Shown here piece after piece: positions 37,131 to 45,841 of a stretch of 64,000 nucleotides of DNA. Source of the DNA: NIOZ-UU13 sp964444135 (GTDB lineage Bacteria > Planctomycetota > Phycisphaerae > Sedimentisphaerales > Anaerobacaceae); NCBI GenBank assembly GCA_964444135.1, contig CAYUFX010000003.1, forward strand, positions 1-64,000. Reading direction: 5' to 3'. The position numbers were made by a program, and so were the translations under genes. The notes under the pieces were generated by a model. That model worked only from the letters and a program-made list of their open reading frames with translations. It did not search any database and was not told the origin of the DNA. Numbering within the stretch: the stretch's first letter is position 1; each line of letters starts with the position of its first letter.

Positions 37131-38711
37131 TCAACAGGAAAAATCATTCCGCATGTCTTTTTGTAACTTGTACTCAACGCTATCGACAAGGGCCTGCCAT
37201 GATGCCTCGATGATGTTCTCGGAGCAGCCGACGGTGCCCCAGATAGAGTTTTTGTCCCGCGACTCAATTATTACACGCACACGGGCAGCAGTTCCGGCAA
37301 CGGGATTGACTACCCGAACCTTGTAATCAATCAGGTGAATATCCTTAATACCGGGATAAAAATTCTCCAGCGACCTTCGCAAAGCTGCATCAAGTGCATT
37401 GACCGGGCCGTCACCCTCGCCTACAACATGTTCGGTTACGCCGTCCGGCCGAACGAGTTTGACCGTTGCCTCGGTAACCATATCGCCAGTAGCGCGTTTC
37501 TCAACAATTGTATGATACTTCACAAGCTCAAAAGACGGCTTATATGTACCCATAATCTTTTTGACAAGCAGATCAAAACTGGCGTTTGCGGCCTCGAATT
37601 GATAGCCCTGGTTCTCAAGTTCCTGAACACGGGTGAGTATCTTTCGAGCTAATTTTTTATCCTCGGCTATCTCTGCCTTTTCCAGCTCAGCCAAGACCGT
37701 TGATTTGCCGCTTAGTTCAGATATAAGAAACCGCCTTTCGTTCCCGACAAGTTCCGGTGCAATGTGCTCATAAGCGTGTTTGCTTTTCCGCAAGCCGTCC
37801 ACATGCAGGCCGCCCTTGTGGGCAAAAGCGCTTTCGCCGACATACGGCATATTCATCACCGGTGTTAGATTGCCTACTTCAAAAACGTAGCGAGATACCT
37901 CGGTCAGGGTCTGGATTTTTTCCGGGCTAAGAACATCGAAGCCCATCTTAAATGCAAGGTTTGGTATGACCACGCACAAATTTGCGTTTCCGCACCGTTC
38001 GCCCAGGCCGTTAATTGTGCCCTGGACGTGTCGGGCACCGGCTCGAACGGCAGCGAGACAGTTGGCTGTGGCGCAGCCGGTATCATTGTGAGTATGAATT
38101 CCAATTACCGCCGTGCTGGACTGCTCGCAGACGGTCTTCGTGATTTTGTACACTTCGTCGGTTAGAGAGCCGCCGTTAGTATCGCAAAGCACAAGCACAT
38201 CGGCACCAGCCTGGGCAGCAGCAGCTAAAACCTTCATCGCATATTCCGGATTTTTCTTGTAGCCGTCGTAGAAGTGTTCGGCGTCGAAAATAGTCTCCAG
38301 GCCATGCTTTTTAAGATACTCGACAGACTCAGCGCAAATAGTAAGGTTCTCATCGAGTGAACAGCCCAGGACGTCCGTTACGTGCATGTCCCAGGCTTTG
38401 CCAACCAAAGTAGCAACCTGCGCTTTGCAGGCAAGCATTGCGTTCAGCGAGAGGTCATCCGAGACGTTGTAATCGGCTCTGCGAGTGGTTCCGAACGCTA
38501 CAACTTTTGAATTTTTTAAACCCAGTTTGGCAGCTTCGGCAAAAAATTGCATCTCCTTTGGATTGGAAACAGCATATCCGCCTTCAATATATTCGAGGCC
38601 AAGCTCGTCGAGGCATTTAGCGATTGCAAGCTTGTCTTCCAGCGAGAAACTGACGCCCTCGGCCTGCATACCATCGCGAAGGGTAGTATCGTAAAGCTTT
38701 ATTTTTTCCAT
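37131..38711 (-). CDS. cimA: Citramalate synthase
   Basis: 526 residues of the LeuA/CimA/homocitrate synthase family, making (R)-citramalate from pyruvate and acetyl-CoA in isoleucine synthesis. The HMGL-like barrel starts LYDTTLRDGMQAEGVSFS, with LGLEYIEGGYA, ADVLVLCDTNGG and the metal site IGIHTHNDTGCATAN. GLGERCGNANL follows. The C-terminal half has the LeuA-type dimerisation/allosteric domain (ALDAALRRSLENFYPGI, RVIIESRD). Length and the barrel sequence favour CimA over 2-isopropylmalate synthase. A 28-base hairpin lies 52 bases upstream (38763-38790). The ribosome site is weak. Confidence 0.9.
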   Translation of the reverse strand: MEKIKLYDTTLRDGMQAEGVSFSLEDKLAIAKCLDELGLEYIEGGYAVSNPKEMQFFAEAAKLGLKNSKVVAFGTTRRADYNVSDDLSLNAMLACKAQVATLVGKAWDMHVTDVLGCSLDENLTICAESVEYLKKHGLETIFDAEHFYDGYKKNPEYAMKVLAAAAQAGADVLVLCDTNGGSLTDEVYKITKTVCEQSSTAVIGIHTHNDTGCATANCLAAVRAGARHVQGTINGLGERCGNANLCVVIPNLAFKMGFDVLSPEKIQTLTEVSRYVFEVGNLTPVMNMPYVGESAFAHKGGLHVDGLRKSKHAYEHIAPELVGNERRFLISELSGKSTVLAELEKAEIAEDKKLARKILTRVQELENQGYQFEAANASFDLLVKKIMGTYKPSFELVKYHTIVEKRATGDMVTEATVKLVRPDGVTEHVVGEGDGPVNALDAALRRSLENFYPGIKDIHLIDYKVRVVNPVAGTAARVRVIIESRDKNSIWGTVGCSENIIEASWQALVDSVEYKLQKDMRNDFSC

Positions 38712-39037
38712 TCGTTCGTATCTCGTATTTGGACTATTGGTCTATAACACAATAAATGCTTGGTGGTTACTGGAGGTTGCTCCAAACCACTAAATTAGAT
38801 GTTACAAAATACTATCATAAATTAGAAATTTTGCGCTCCATACACCCGCGCATTTCCGTGTTTCATTTTATCGGAGTAATATCGGAATGTAAAGGATGAA
38901 AAGTCAGCAATCAAAAAGATGACGATGAAATAAGCACCAAAAAATATGTTCAAAATTTATTGTAAAATCCTTGTAATCGTGTCGATAGTTAAATAAAATA
39001 AAGGGTTTGTGTAAATATAGATAAGTAGCTTAGTGTA
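38712..39037. other. Divergent intergenic region between cimA and the PTS IIA gene
   Basis: It contains an imperfect hairpin at 38763-38790 (GTGGTT...TGGAG...CTCCA...AACCAC) in the cimA leader. No following T tract or leader peptide rich in Ile/Val/Leu was found, so attenuation is not supported. AT-rich sequence follows, with the promoter listed separately. Nothing else is seen. Confidence 0.45.
38971..38999 (+). promoter_or_regulatory. Candidate sigma-70 promoter for the PTS IIA gene
   Basis: TTGTAA and TAAAAT are spaced by 17 bases and end 53 bases before the chosen ATG. Both boxes match five of six or better with conserved key positions. Confidence 0.55.
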
Positions 39038-39052
39038 TTGGATGTAACAAAT

Positions 39053-39511
39053 ATGATTTTGACACAAATATTGCAACCAAACTGCGTTAAAGTGCCGGTA
39101 GAAAACAAAGACAAGGAAGCAGTGATAACCGAACTTGTGGATTTGCTCGATGCGAACGGATTATTGTTAGACAGAGATGTGGCCCTGGACGCGGTCTTGA
39201 CACGTGAACGAACACGAAGCACCGGAACGGGCGCTGGAATAGCCATCCCTCACGGAAAATGCAATGCCGTTAAGAAACTGGTCATGGTGATTGGAATCGC
39301 ACATGAGCCGATCGAGTTTGAAAGTGTCGATGGAAAACCGGTAAAAATTCTCATTCTTCTGGTCTCGCCGGCTGACCAGACCGGCCCACATATTCAGGCA
39401 TTGGCCAGCATAAGCAGACTAATGCTGAATGAAGAATTCAAACAAAAGCTTGAACAAGCCGCCTCCGCTGATGAGGTTTACGAGCTTCTGAGCGATACAG
39501 AGAACAAATAG
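39053..39511 (+). CDS. PTS IIA-like (fructose/nitrogen type) protein
   Basis: 152 residues of the EIIA-Fru/PtsN fold. The phospho-accepting His lies in AIPHGKCN, preceded by TRERTRSTGTGAGI, as in PtsN-type proteins. The C-terminal part has ILILLVSPADQTGPHIQALA. No IIB, IIC, HPr or EI gene is near, which favours a regulatory role over sugar transport. I prefer the ATG at 39053 over the TTG at 39038; neither has a strong ribosome site. Confidence 0.87.
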   Translation: MILTQILQPNCVKVPVENKDKEAVITELVDLLDANGLLLDRDVALDAVLTRERTRSTGTGAGIAIPHGKCNAVKKLVMVIGIAHEPIEFESVDGKPVKILILLVSPADQTGPHIQALASISRLMLNEEFKQKLEQAASADEVYELLSDTENK

Positions 39512-39547
39512 TTGTTTGCAGGCAGGTTGTAGTGCATATATAGAGCA

Positions 39548-42151
39548 CTAATTCGTTGTTTCCCAGAGGATGAGGCCCATTTCATAAGGATTAACCAGGT
39601 CATCGTGCATAGGCAAAACTCTTACGGCCACGCCGTGTCGGCCTGTGTTCCTACAAGGCATCGAGCCAACAAACCAATGTTCGCCTTGCTGCTCGGACGC
39701 TTCCTTATAATCCATTCTCACAGCGGAGCCTCGCCTGATATTACCCCAGGTATCAACAGGACCATGATAAAGCTCAACTGAAATATCATCTGGGCTAATC
39801 CTGCCGAGCTTAACCAAGGCCCTGACGCACAACTGTGAGCCAACTTTTAATTGGGGCTGTTGGGGATTTAGCTGTTCGTTACCATTACCATTGTGAACTT
39901 CCATTACCACATCTTTGACGGCGAACTCAGGCCAGGCTTCTCTTATCTGGGCCTTCCACTTTGAAAACTCCCTGGCTCTGCTGCAATCTGCCTCAGTTAG
40001 ATAGCTGTATTTTGCCAGAGCGGGATTGTAGAACCTTCGCGTATATTCGGCTACCATTCTATGCGTATTGAACCGTGGCGCTATCCACTTGATAGAATTT
40101 TTTACTCTGCGTATCCAGGCTCGGGGCAAATTGTCAGCCGAGCGGGTGTAAAACAGTGGAATAGCTTCATTTTCCAAAATATTATAAATAGCCCGTGACT
40201 CAAATATATCTCGATAATTCTCATCCTTATAGCTCTGGCCTGCGCCAATGGCCCAGCCCCCCTCAGGTGTGTACCCCTCGCACCACCAGCCGTCTAAAGT
40301 GCTCATATTCAGTCCACCATTGACTGCTACTTTCATACCACTTGTGCCGCTGGCCTCCATCGGTCTTTTTGGGTTGTTAAGCCAGAGGTCAACACCGCAA
40401 AGCAATACCCTTGCCATATCAATATCGTAGTTTTCCAAAAATATTAAGCGCCGTTTGACATTGTACTGGTCGGCAAAGTGAACAATCTGACGTATAATGT
40501 CCTTGCCTTCCGAGTCCCTTGGATGAGCCTTACCTGCAAAAATAATCTGTATAGGCCGTTCGGAATCGGTAAGCAGCTTTGTAAGCCGCTTCGGGTCTTT
40601 AAGCAGCAGATTGCCCCTTTTATAGCCGGCAAATCTTCTGGCAAAACCGATGGTTAGTACCTCAGGGTCAAGAATCTCCTCGGCGCGGTTCAATTCGGTA
40701 TGGTAAGTACCTCGGCGTTCCATTTGAGCCTTAAGTTGGTTGCGTACAAAAACAATTAACTGCTCTTTACATCGTTGATGTATTTGCCAGAATTCCTCAT
40801 CAGGAATTTGCTCGACGTTATTCCAGAGTTGCTTATCCATAGTTTCATCAGCCCAATTCGGACCAAGATACCTTTCATATAAAGAGTTCATCTCACCTGA
40901 CAACCAGTTTTTGATGTGAATACCGTTCGTAATCGGTATTATAGGGACCTCATCGAGAGGAAGTCCCGGCCAAATGCTGCCCCATATCCCACGTGATATT
41001 TGACTATGCAATTTACTTACGCCATTCGTATAACCGCTCAAGCGTAAGGCCAAAATTGTCATTTTAAATGTCTCACTATCATCGTCAGGAAGTATCCTTC
41101 CCAATGACAAAAACCGCTCTTTATTTATGCCAAGCTTTGGGAAATAACCACCGAAATATTTATCCATCAACGCCACATGAAATTCATCAAGCCCGGCTTT
41201 AACAGAGGTATGCATTGTAAAAATGTTGCCGGCTTTTGTTGTTTCCATAGCCTCATCAAAAGTCATATTTTTGGCGGTTCGCAATTCACAGATTCTCTCT
41301 AATGCCATAAAAGCGGCGTGCCCTTCGTTCATATGGCAGACTGTTGGTGTGATATCCATCGCGGACAGAGCCTTTAAGCCGCCAATTCCCAACATAATCT
41401 CCTGGCGAATTCGCAACTCGCGGTCGCCGCCATAAAGACTACTGGTAATCATACGGTCAGCAGGGGAATTGGAAGGTACGTTTGTGTCCAGCAGATATAA
41501 CTTCACCCTGCCAACGGAAACACACCAAACTTGTGCCACTACACATCTGCCCGGATACTCAACGCTGATTGTTAAAGGCTGACCGCTTTCTTTGCGAACA
41601 AGCTCTATTGGCATACTATAAAAATCATTTTCTATATATTCCTCCCGCTGGTCACCTTCGACACTCAAAAACTGGCGGAAATAACCCTTCTGATACAAAA
41701 GACCGACGCCCACCAATGGAACACCGAGGTCAGAAGCACTTTTTAGGTGGTCTCCTGCCAGGACTCCTAAGCCACCTGCATAAATAGGCAAACATTCATG
41801 AATGCCAAACTCTGCACTAAAATAGGCAATAATTGGTTTTGGTGATTTTGAACAAACCTTGTCGTACCAGGTCGGTCTATTAAGATATGATTTGAGCTTT
41901 TCGGCAGCGTTCTGTAACTGGCCCAAAAAGCCCTGATTTTCAGCCAGTTTGTCCAATTTTTCCTGCGAAATAGTGCCAAGCAGTTTGACCGGATTGTGGC
42001 TGTAAGCCGACCATAAATCACTATCAACACGTTTGAATAATTCTGCAAACTCAGGGTTCCAGCACCAAAACATATTCTTAGCAATAACCTCAAGGTTCTT
42101 TATAGGCTCGGACAACGCCGGCAAAACGTTGAAGCTTCTGACACCTGGCAT
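39548..42151 (-). CDS. glgP: Alpha-glucan (glycogen) phosphorylase
   Basis: 867 residues. The N-terminal DUF3417-type region (NVLPALSEPIKNLEVIAKNMFWCWNPE) identifies the short alpha-glucan phosphorylase subfamily. The catalytic part shows AYFSAEFGIHECLPIYAGGLG, CHMNEGHAAF, GFARRFAGYKRGNLLL and the PLP-lysine segment EASGTSGMKVAVNGG, followed by LDGWWCEGY. It releases glucose-1-phosphate from storage glucan in the cytoplasm. GGAGAA precedes the start. Upstream on the same strand is the 6S-like RNA gene with its own terminator, so transcription probably starts in the 180-base gap. Confidence 0.94.
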   Translation of the reverse strand: MPGVRSFNVLPALSEPIKNLEVIAKNMFWCWNPEFAELFKRVDSDLWSAYSHNPVKLLGTISQEKLDKLAENQGFLGQLQNAAEKLKSYLNRPTWYDKVCSKSPKPIIAYFSAEFGIHECLPIYAGGLGVLAGDHLKSASDLGVPLVGVGLLYQKGYFRQFLSVEGDQREEYIENDFYSMPIELVRKESGQPLTISVEYPGRCVVAQVWCVSVGRVKLYLLDTNVPSNSPADRMITSSLYGGDRELRIRQEIMLGIGGLKALSAMDITPTVCHMNEGHAAFMALERICELRTAKNMTFDEAMETTKAGNIFTMHTSVKAGLDEFHVALMDKYFGGYFPKLGINKERFLSLGRILPDDDSETFKMTILALRLSGYTNGVSKLHSQISRGIWGSIWPGLPLDEVPIIPITNGIHIKNWLSGEMNSLYERYLGPNWADETMDKQLWNNVEQIPDEEFWQIHQRCKEQLIVFVRNQLKAQMERRGTYHTELNRAEEILDPEVLTIGFARRFAGYKRGNLLLKDPKRLTKLLTDSERPIQIIFAGKAHPRDSEGKDIIRQIVHFADQYNVKRRLIFLENYDIDMARVLLCGVDLWLNNPKRPMEASGTSGMKVAVNGGLNMSTLDGWWCEGYTPEGGWAIGAGQSYKDENYRDIFESRAIYNILENEAIPLFYTRSADNLPRAWIRRVKNSIKWIAPRFNTHRMVAEYTRRFYNPALAKYSYLTEADCSRAREFSKWKAQIREAWPEFAVKDVVMEVHNGNGNEQLNPQQPQLKVGSQLCVRALVKLGRISPDDISVELYHGPVDTWGNIRRGSAVRMDYKEASEQQGEHWFVGSMPCRNTGRHGVAVRVLPMHDDLVNPYEMGLILWETTN

Positions 42152-42329
42152 TCTTAGTTCTCCACAATGTAACTCTATAAAAGCCCTAAAAATTTAGGTC
42201 AAATAGGGATCCTCCATTAGTTTCCGTTTAATTTTAATCGACAAATATATTGACTGTCTTAACCCGAAAAAAAAAGCAAATGGTAAGTTTGTCAAATTTG
42301 AAATGTCCGATATATCCCCCACTTTATGG

Positions 42330-42368
42330 AAAAAACAAAAAAAAGGCCTGAACAAACAGGCCTTTTAT
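42330..42368 (-). terminator. Rho-independent terminator of the 6S-like RNA
   Basis: On the minus strand AAGGCCTG-TTTGTT-CAGGCCTT forms a perfect 8-bp stem (42343-42364) followed by a long T run broken by one G. It ends the RNA gene described next. Confidence 0.85.
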
Positions 42369-42372
42369 CTTA

Positions 42373-42575
42373 GTTGCGTGGCCCTCCTCCACGGGTGCCG
42401 TAAGAAAGCGTTCGAAAAGAACCCATTACTTCCAAGTGGGCAATCGTTGCTTGTGTCCGAAAGTCCTATCAGGTAGGCTTTTCCGATCCATCAAGGCCTG
42501 ATTTCCCTGAGTACGGGTATCGGTTCTTTCAAACACCTGCTTCCTATACGAACACCGCAGGGGTTAGCCCGCAAC
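42373..42575 (-). ncRNA. ssrS: Probable 6S RNA
   Basis: About 200 nt with matching ends GTTGCG and CGCAAC. The 5' part reads CCCCTGCGGTGTTCGT and later GAACCGATA, which match my memory of the conserved 5' side of bacterial 6S RNAs (CCCTGCGGTGTTCGT and GAGCCGATA). GTTTGAAAGAACC pairs with GGTTCTTTTCGAAC and ATCAGG pairs with CCTGAT, giving a long rod with an internal open region as expected for an open-promoter mimic that binds sigma-70 RNA polymerase. Strong flanking promoter and terminator support a stand-alone RNA gene. No protein frame fits. It could instead be another structured RNA, since I could not run a covariance search. Confidence 0.72.
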
Positions 42576-42579
42576 ATTA

Positions 42580-42609
42580 TTTTTACCAGATTCCAAACGA
42601 AAAGTCAAT
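42580..42609 (-). promoter_or_regulatory. Sigma-70 promoter of the 6S-like RNA
   Basis: On the minus strand TTGACT and TAAAAA are spaced by 18 bases, and the RNA's first paired base follows the -10 by about five bases. Together with the terminator this defines a short transcription unit. Confidence 0.6.
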
Positions 42610-42852
42610 AAAATATCAACAAAATTCAGGCGAATAATTAAAATCTTCAGCCTTTCTCTTTATTGATTTTTCGGCTTTTAGGGCGTTTTTTCTAAAGTTA
42701 AATTCACAGACAAAAAAAACAAAATTTAAATTCTGCCGTCTCTGTACGCAAACCAGCCAATAAACGACAAATTCCTGCTCTGTAATATGTGATTTGCACA
42801 GTTGTCATAGCGAGAATACGCTTAAGCAAATACCATTTGAAACATTGACCTT

Positions 42853-42972
42853 TTGGATAATAACCTATTGAATACCGAACTATTGGATAATAACATATTG
42901 AATACCGAACTATTGGATAATAACATATTGAATACCGAACTATTGGACAATAAATTGTTGAATACATCAGAT
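42853..42972. repeat. 30-bp tandem repeat, about four copies
   Basis: The unit reads ATTGAATACCGAACTATT followed by GGATAATAACAT; copies start at 42855, 42885, 42915 and 42945 (counting from GGATAA), the last one diverged. With a 30-bp period it stays open in frame, which creates a false minus-strand ORF with ten-residue repeats. There are no spacers, so it is not CRISPR. Confidence 0.9.
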
Positions 42973-42974
42973 GC

Positions 42975-43008
42975 ACGTAGTACTTTTCATTAATGAAAAG
43001 TACCACGT
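42975..43008. repeat. 34-bp near-perfect palindrome
   Basis: The central 24 bases (42980-43003) are perfectly self-complementary around CATTAATG, with arms GTACTTTT and AAAAGTAC. The match continues as ACGT on both sides after one mismatch. It lies between the tandem repeat and a MITE-like element and could form a cruciform or be a dimeric protein site. Confidence 0.85.
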
Positions 43009-43010
43009 CC

Positions 43011-43170
43011 TTAGAGGGTGTGTGAAAAGCTTAGAATCATTTTGTTGTTACCCCGAGCCCATTCGACTTCGCTCAGGGTAAATTGCGTCGAGGGGTCTAT
43101 TAAAACAGATTCCTCGACTCCGCTGCGCTCCGCTCGGAATGACAAAACGGGCTTTTCACACACGCTCTTA
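43011..43170. repeat. Miniature inverted-repeat element, family C
   Basis: 160 bp with 20-bp terminal inverted repeats matching at 18 positions: TTAGAGGGTGTGTGAAAAGC on the left and the complement of TAAGAGCGTGTGTGAAAAGC on the right. The interior carries CGACTTCGCTCAGGG and GACTCCGCTGCGCTCCGCTC, text common to dispersed repeats in many environmental genomes. It yields misleading ORFs on both strands. Confidence 0.82.
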
Positions 43171-43307
43171 GTAAATAAAAAATCATTTACGTTCATAGAG
43201 CGTAGAGCAAGGACAATCATTTTAGCTATCACGGCGTACTACAAACGACAATTTCTGCGGGATAGAAAGCTTTTAGACCTGGTTTTTGGGTGTTGGCGCT
43301 ACCGTCC

Positions 43308-45326
43308 TTACAAGGTTCGCAGCACAGCTCCCAAAGACTTAGCAAGGCCCTCTACTATATCAGTCTCAAAATTGTCAACTCTCTGGTGGGTCAATGTGCC
43401 GTCTTCGTCTCTAAAGCGCAGAGAAAGTGTAACACTTTTTTTGCCGGATCCAATGCCCTTGCCATGGTATATGCCGACAAATTGAACCTCTTCAAGCTCG
43501 ATGGATGCCTTGTTTTTGACCACCTCAATAATATCAGCCCAACGGATATTCTCGTCCACGATAATCGAAAGGTCTCGCTGTATCGCCGGGAATCTTGGTA
43601 GAGGCTTGACTTTTATGGCGCCACTTTGCAGAGTCAAAAGCTGTCCAAATTCCAACTCTGCAGCACAGGGTGAAAGTTCTTTGAAATCAAATTTTTCTTT
43701 CACCGCTTGTGAAACAATCCCTGCGGTACCGATTGTTTTAGAGTTCACAATGATTTGGGCACCAGTCTGCGCCCAGAGAAGGTCCGCAGGAGCAAACACA
43801 ATTTGTGCATCTCTATCAATACTTTTTACGAGCCCTTCAATCACGCCGCGCAGGTCTCTGAAATCACTGTCACAGACCAGAGCCAGTTTAGTCTTCTGAA
43901 TCGGCAGCTCACCGCCCTGTCCATGGGTCGGCACAAAAGTGTTCGCAATCTCAAATATCCTGCACGGCAAGTTCTTGGCGTTAAGGTTTGTCTTGAAAAC
44001 TCCCAGCAAAGAGCCGATAAGGGTTTGGCGAAGAAGATTCGCACTTTTTCTGGTTACGTCTTTTACCGCCAAATATTCCTTAACACCTGTCTTTGTGAAA
44101 AGTTCTGCAACAGAATTGTCAACAAAGCCAACGTTTATCGTTTCATAAAAGCCACAGCCGTTAAGATACATTCCGAGCGATTCGACCAACTTCTGACGTG
44201 TATCGACCGGCACTACTTCGATTTTAATTTTCTGTTCCGTTGGTACTTTGTTGTAGCCATATACACGTGCGACTTCTTCAATTAAATCAACTTCACGGTA
44301 AACGTCACTGCGCCACAAAGGTACCGAGCAAACTATCAAATCATCCTTGCTTTGCGGCTTGAAACTTAAGGCAGAGAGAATTCTCAGCACTTCTTCGCAA
44401 GGTACCTCGATACCGAGCAATCTGCTTAAGCGTGAAAGCCGCAGCGTTACCTCTTTCTGTTCCGGCTTTTTGGGATAAATATCAACCACACCCATAGCTA
44501 CTTTACCGCCTGCTACTTGAGTTATCAATTGTGCAGTACGCTTCGAAGCCCAGTCCACCATCTCGATATCGACAGTACGTTCGAATCGAAAGGCGGCCTC
44601 CGAAGGCAGTGCGAGTCTGCGGGACGTTGTGCGGACACTGACAGGGTCAAAGTAGGCATCCTCCAGAAGAATTGTGGTGGTCGTTTCGCTGACCTCGGTA
44701 TCCAGTCCACCCATAACGCCTGCTACGGCCACAGGCCCTCGTGTATCGGCGATAACCAGCATATCAGTATTAAGATCGCACTGCGTACCATCGATGCTGG
44801 TCAGACGTTCGCCGGAAATGGCTTTCCTGACTATTATTTTGCCATCAGCAATCTTAGCGTAATCGAAGGCATGTGGCGGCTGGCCGGTCTCCATCATTGC
44901 GTAGTTCGTTGCATCAACCACATTATTAACACCGCGGAGCCCGACAGCTTCAAGTCGTTTTCTGAGCCAATCCGGCGATGGGGCAACTTTGACGCCGTCA
45001 ATAATCCGGGCGGTATATCGGCCGCACAAATCCGGCTCAACAATTTCGACACCGGCGAATTCCGTAACGTCTTTGTCCAGCTCGTCCAGTTCAACCACGG
45101 GCATCTTTAGCTCTTTGCCGGTCGCAGCAGTCAGCTCACGGGCAATACCGATATAGCCCAAGCAATCACCGCGGTTGCTGGTTATTTCAACGTCGATTAC
45201 AACATCGTTATCGTGATGTTCTATCCCCTCACACGGAAATCCTAAATCACTCAGTACCTCAGCGATTTGGTCGGCACCAAGACCGGTTTCGATATAATCC
45301 TTTAACCAATTCAGTAAAATATTCAT
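43308..45326 (-). CDS. pheT: Phenylalanine-tRNA ligase beta subunit, short form
   Basis: 672 residues. It starts with MNILLNWLKDYIETGL and passes straight to ISTNRGDCLG-type text (VEITSNRGDCLGYIGIAREL), so the EMAP/OB tRNA-binding insertion of about 110 residues found in Escherichia coli PheT is missing. B3/B4 (GVNNVVDATNYAM, PPHAFDYAKI), B5 (LSRLLGIEVPCEEVLRIL), the core, and the C-terminal anticodon-binding FDX-ACB domain (RFPAIQRDLSIIVDENI) are present. It works with PheS, which is not next to it; pheS must be elsewhere or beyond the window. Weak ribosome site. Confidence 0.95.
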   Translation of the reverse strand: MNILLNWLKDYIETGLGADQIAEVLSDLGFPCEGIEHHDNDVVIDVEITSNRGDCLGYIGIARELTAATGKELKMPVVELDELDKDVTEFAGVEIVEPDLCGRYTARIIDGVKVAPSPDWLRKRLEAVGLRGVNNVVDATNYAMMETGQPPHAFDYAKIADGKIIVRKAISGERLTSIDGTQCDLNTDMLVIADTRGPVAVAGVMGGLDTEVSETTTTILLEDAYFDPVSVRTTSRRLALPSEAAFRFERTVDIEMVDWASKRTAQLITQVAGGKVAMGVVDIYPKKPEQKEVTLRLSRLSRLLGIEVPCEEVLRILSALSFKPQSKDDLIVCSVPLWRSDVYREVDLIEEVARVYGYNKVPTEQKIKIEVVPVDTRQKLVESLGMYLNGCGFYETINVGFVDNSVAELFTKTGVKEYLAVKDVTRKSANLLRQTLIGSLLGVFKTNLNAKNLPCRIFEIANTFVPTHGQGGELPIQKTKLALVCDSDFRDLRGVIEGLVKSIDRDAQIVFAPADLLWAQTGAQIIVNSKTIGTAGIVSQAVKEKFDFKELSPCAAELEFGQLLTLQSGAIKVKPLPRFPAIQRDLSIIVDENIRWADIIEVVKNKASIELEEVQFVGIYHGKGIGSGKKSVTLSLRFRDEDGTLTHQRVDNFETDIVEGLAKSLGAVLRTL

Positions 45327-45433
45327 AAAAAAGCACCGTCAAGAAATTACAAAGCAAGATCAGGTACCACATTCCGAATTAAGCGATACCTTACCCACAA
45401 GAATCGGAACTGTCAATGGTCTGATTTTAGATT

Positions 45434-45841
45434 TCATGCGTTATCCTCCCGCATTGTCATTCCTGCCCCGCATGGTATGCGGAATAAACTCCAGCAGGAA
45501 TCCACAAGAATTGGGTTTGAATTGGGTTTGTTTTTTTGGGGCCGGAAGGCGGTTTTATTTTCATAATCCTTTGTGGCAAATAAGGTTGCGTTCATTTTAG
45601 CCTTTTTAGAAATTGGGTTTGAATTGGGTTTGTTTATTCGGACTGAAAAATCATCTTTTTTTCTGTAATCCTTTGTTATAAGTGAGGTTACGTTCATTTT
45701 GGCTTTTTGGAAATTGGCTTTGATTGGGTTTGAATTGGGTTTGTTTTCACCAAGTGTCCAATCGCTTATATTTTCATAATCAATTGTTAATAATGAGTTT
45801 ACGTTCATTTGACTTCTAAGAAAATTGGGTTTGTTTTGCAT
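45434..45841 (-). repeat. NKPNSNPI-coding imperfect tandem repeat
   Basis: A 135-codon minus-strand frame made of about three and a half units of 30-37 residues, each with NKPN(S)NP(I), then a KAKMN / SQMN motif, then a TKDYxxK motif. At DNA level the recurring plus-strand text is ATTGGGTTTGAATTGGGTTTG followed by TACGTTCATTT, with TCATAATC between. There is no ribosome site before the ATG. I recall similar repeats in other Phycisphaerae assemblies, annotated as hypothetical proteins. More likely a dispersed repeat family than a real gene. Confidence 0.7.

Noticed and set aside
38763..38790. Transcription attenuator or T-box for cimA
   Set aside because: Only one short hairpin, no terminator T run, no Ile/Val/Leu leader peptide and no T-box sequence.
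39038..39052. TTG start giving five extra residues for the PTS IIA protein
   Set aside because: No ribosome site and the ATG at 39053 fits the family better.
42853..42972. Possible CRISPR array
   Set aside because: Units follow each other without unique spacers and no cas genes are present.
42704..43006. 100-codon minus-strand ORF with ten-residue repeats
   Set aside because: It is produced by the 30-bp tandem repeat, which cannot shift frame, and has no ribosome site or family match.
43018..43485. 155-codon plus-strand ORF
   Set aside because: Runs through element family C and antisense to pheT; no coding signs.
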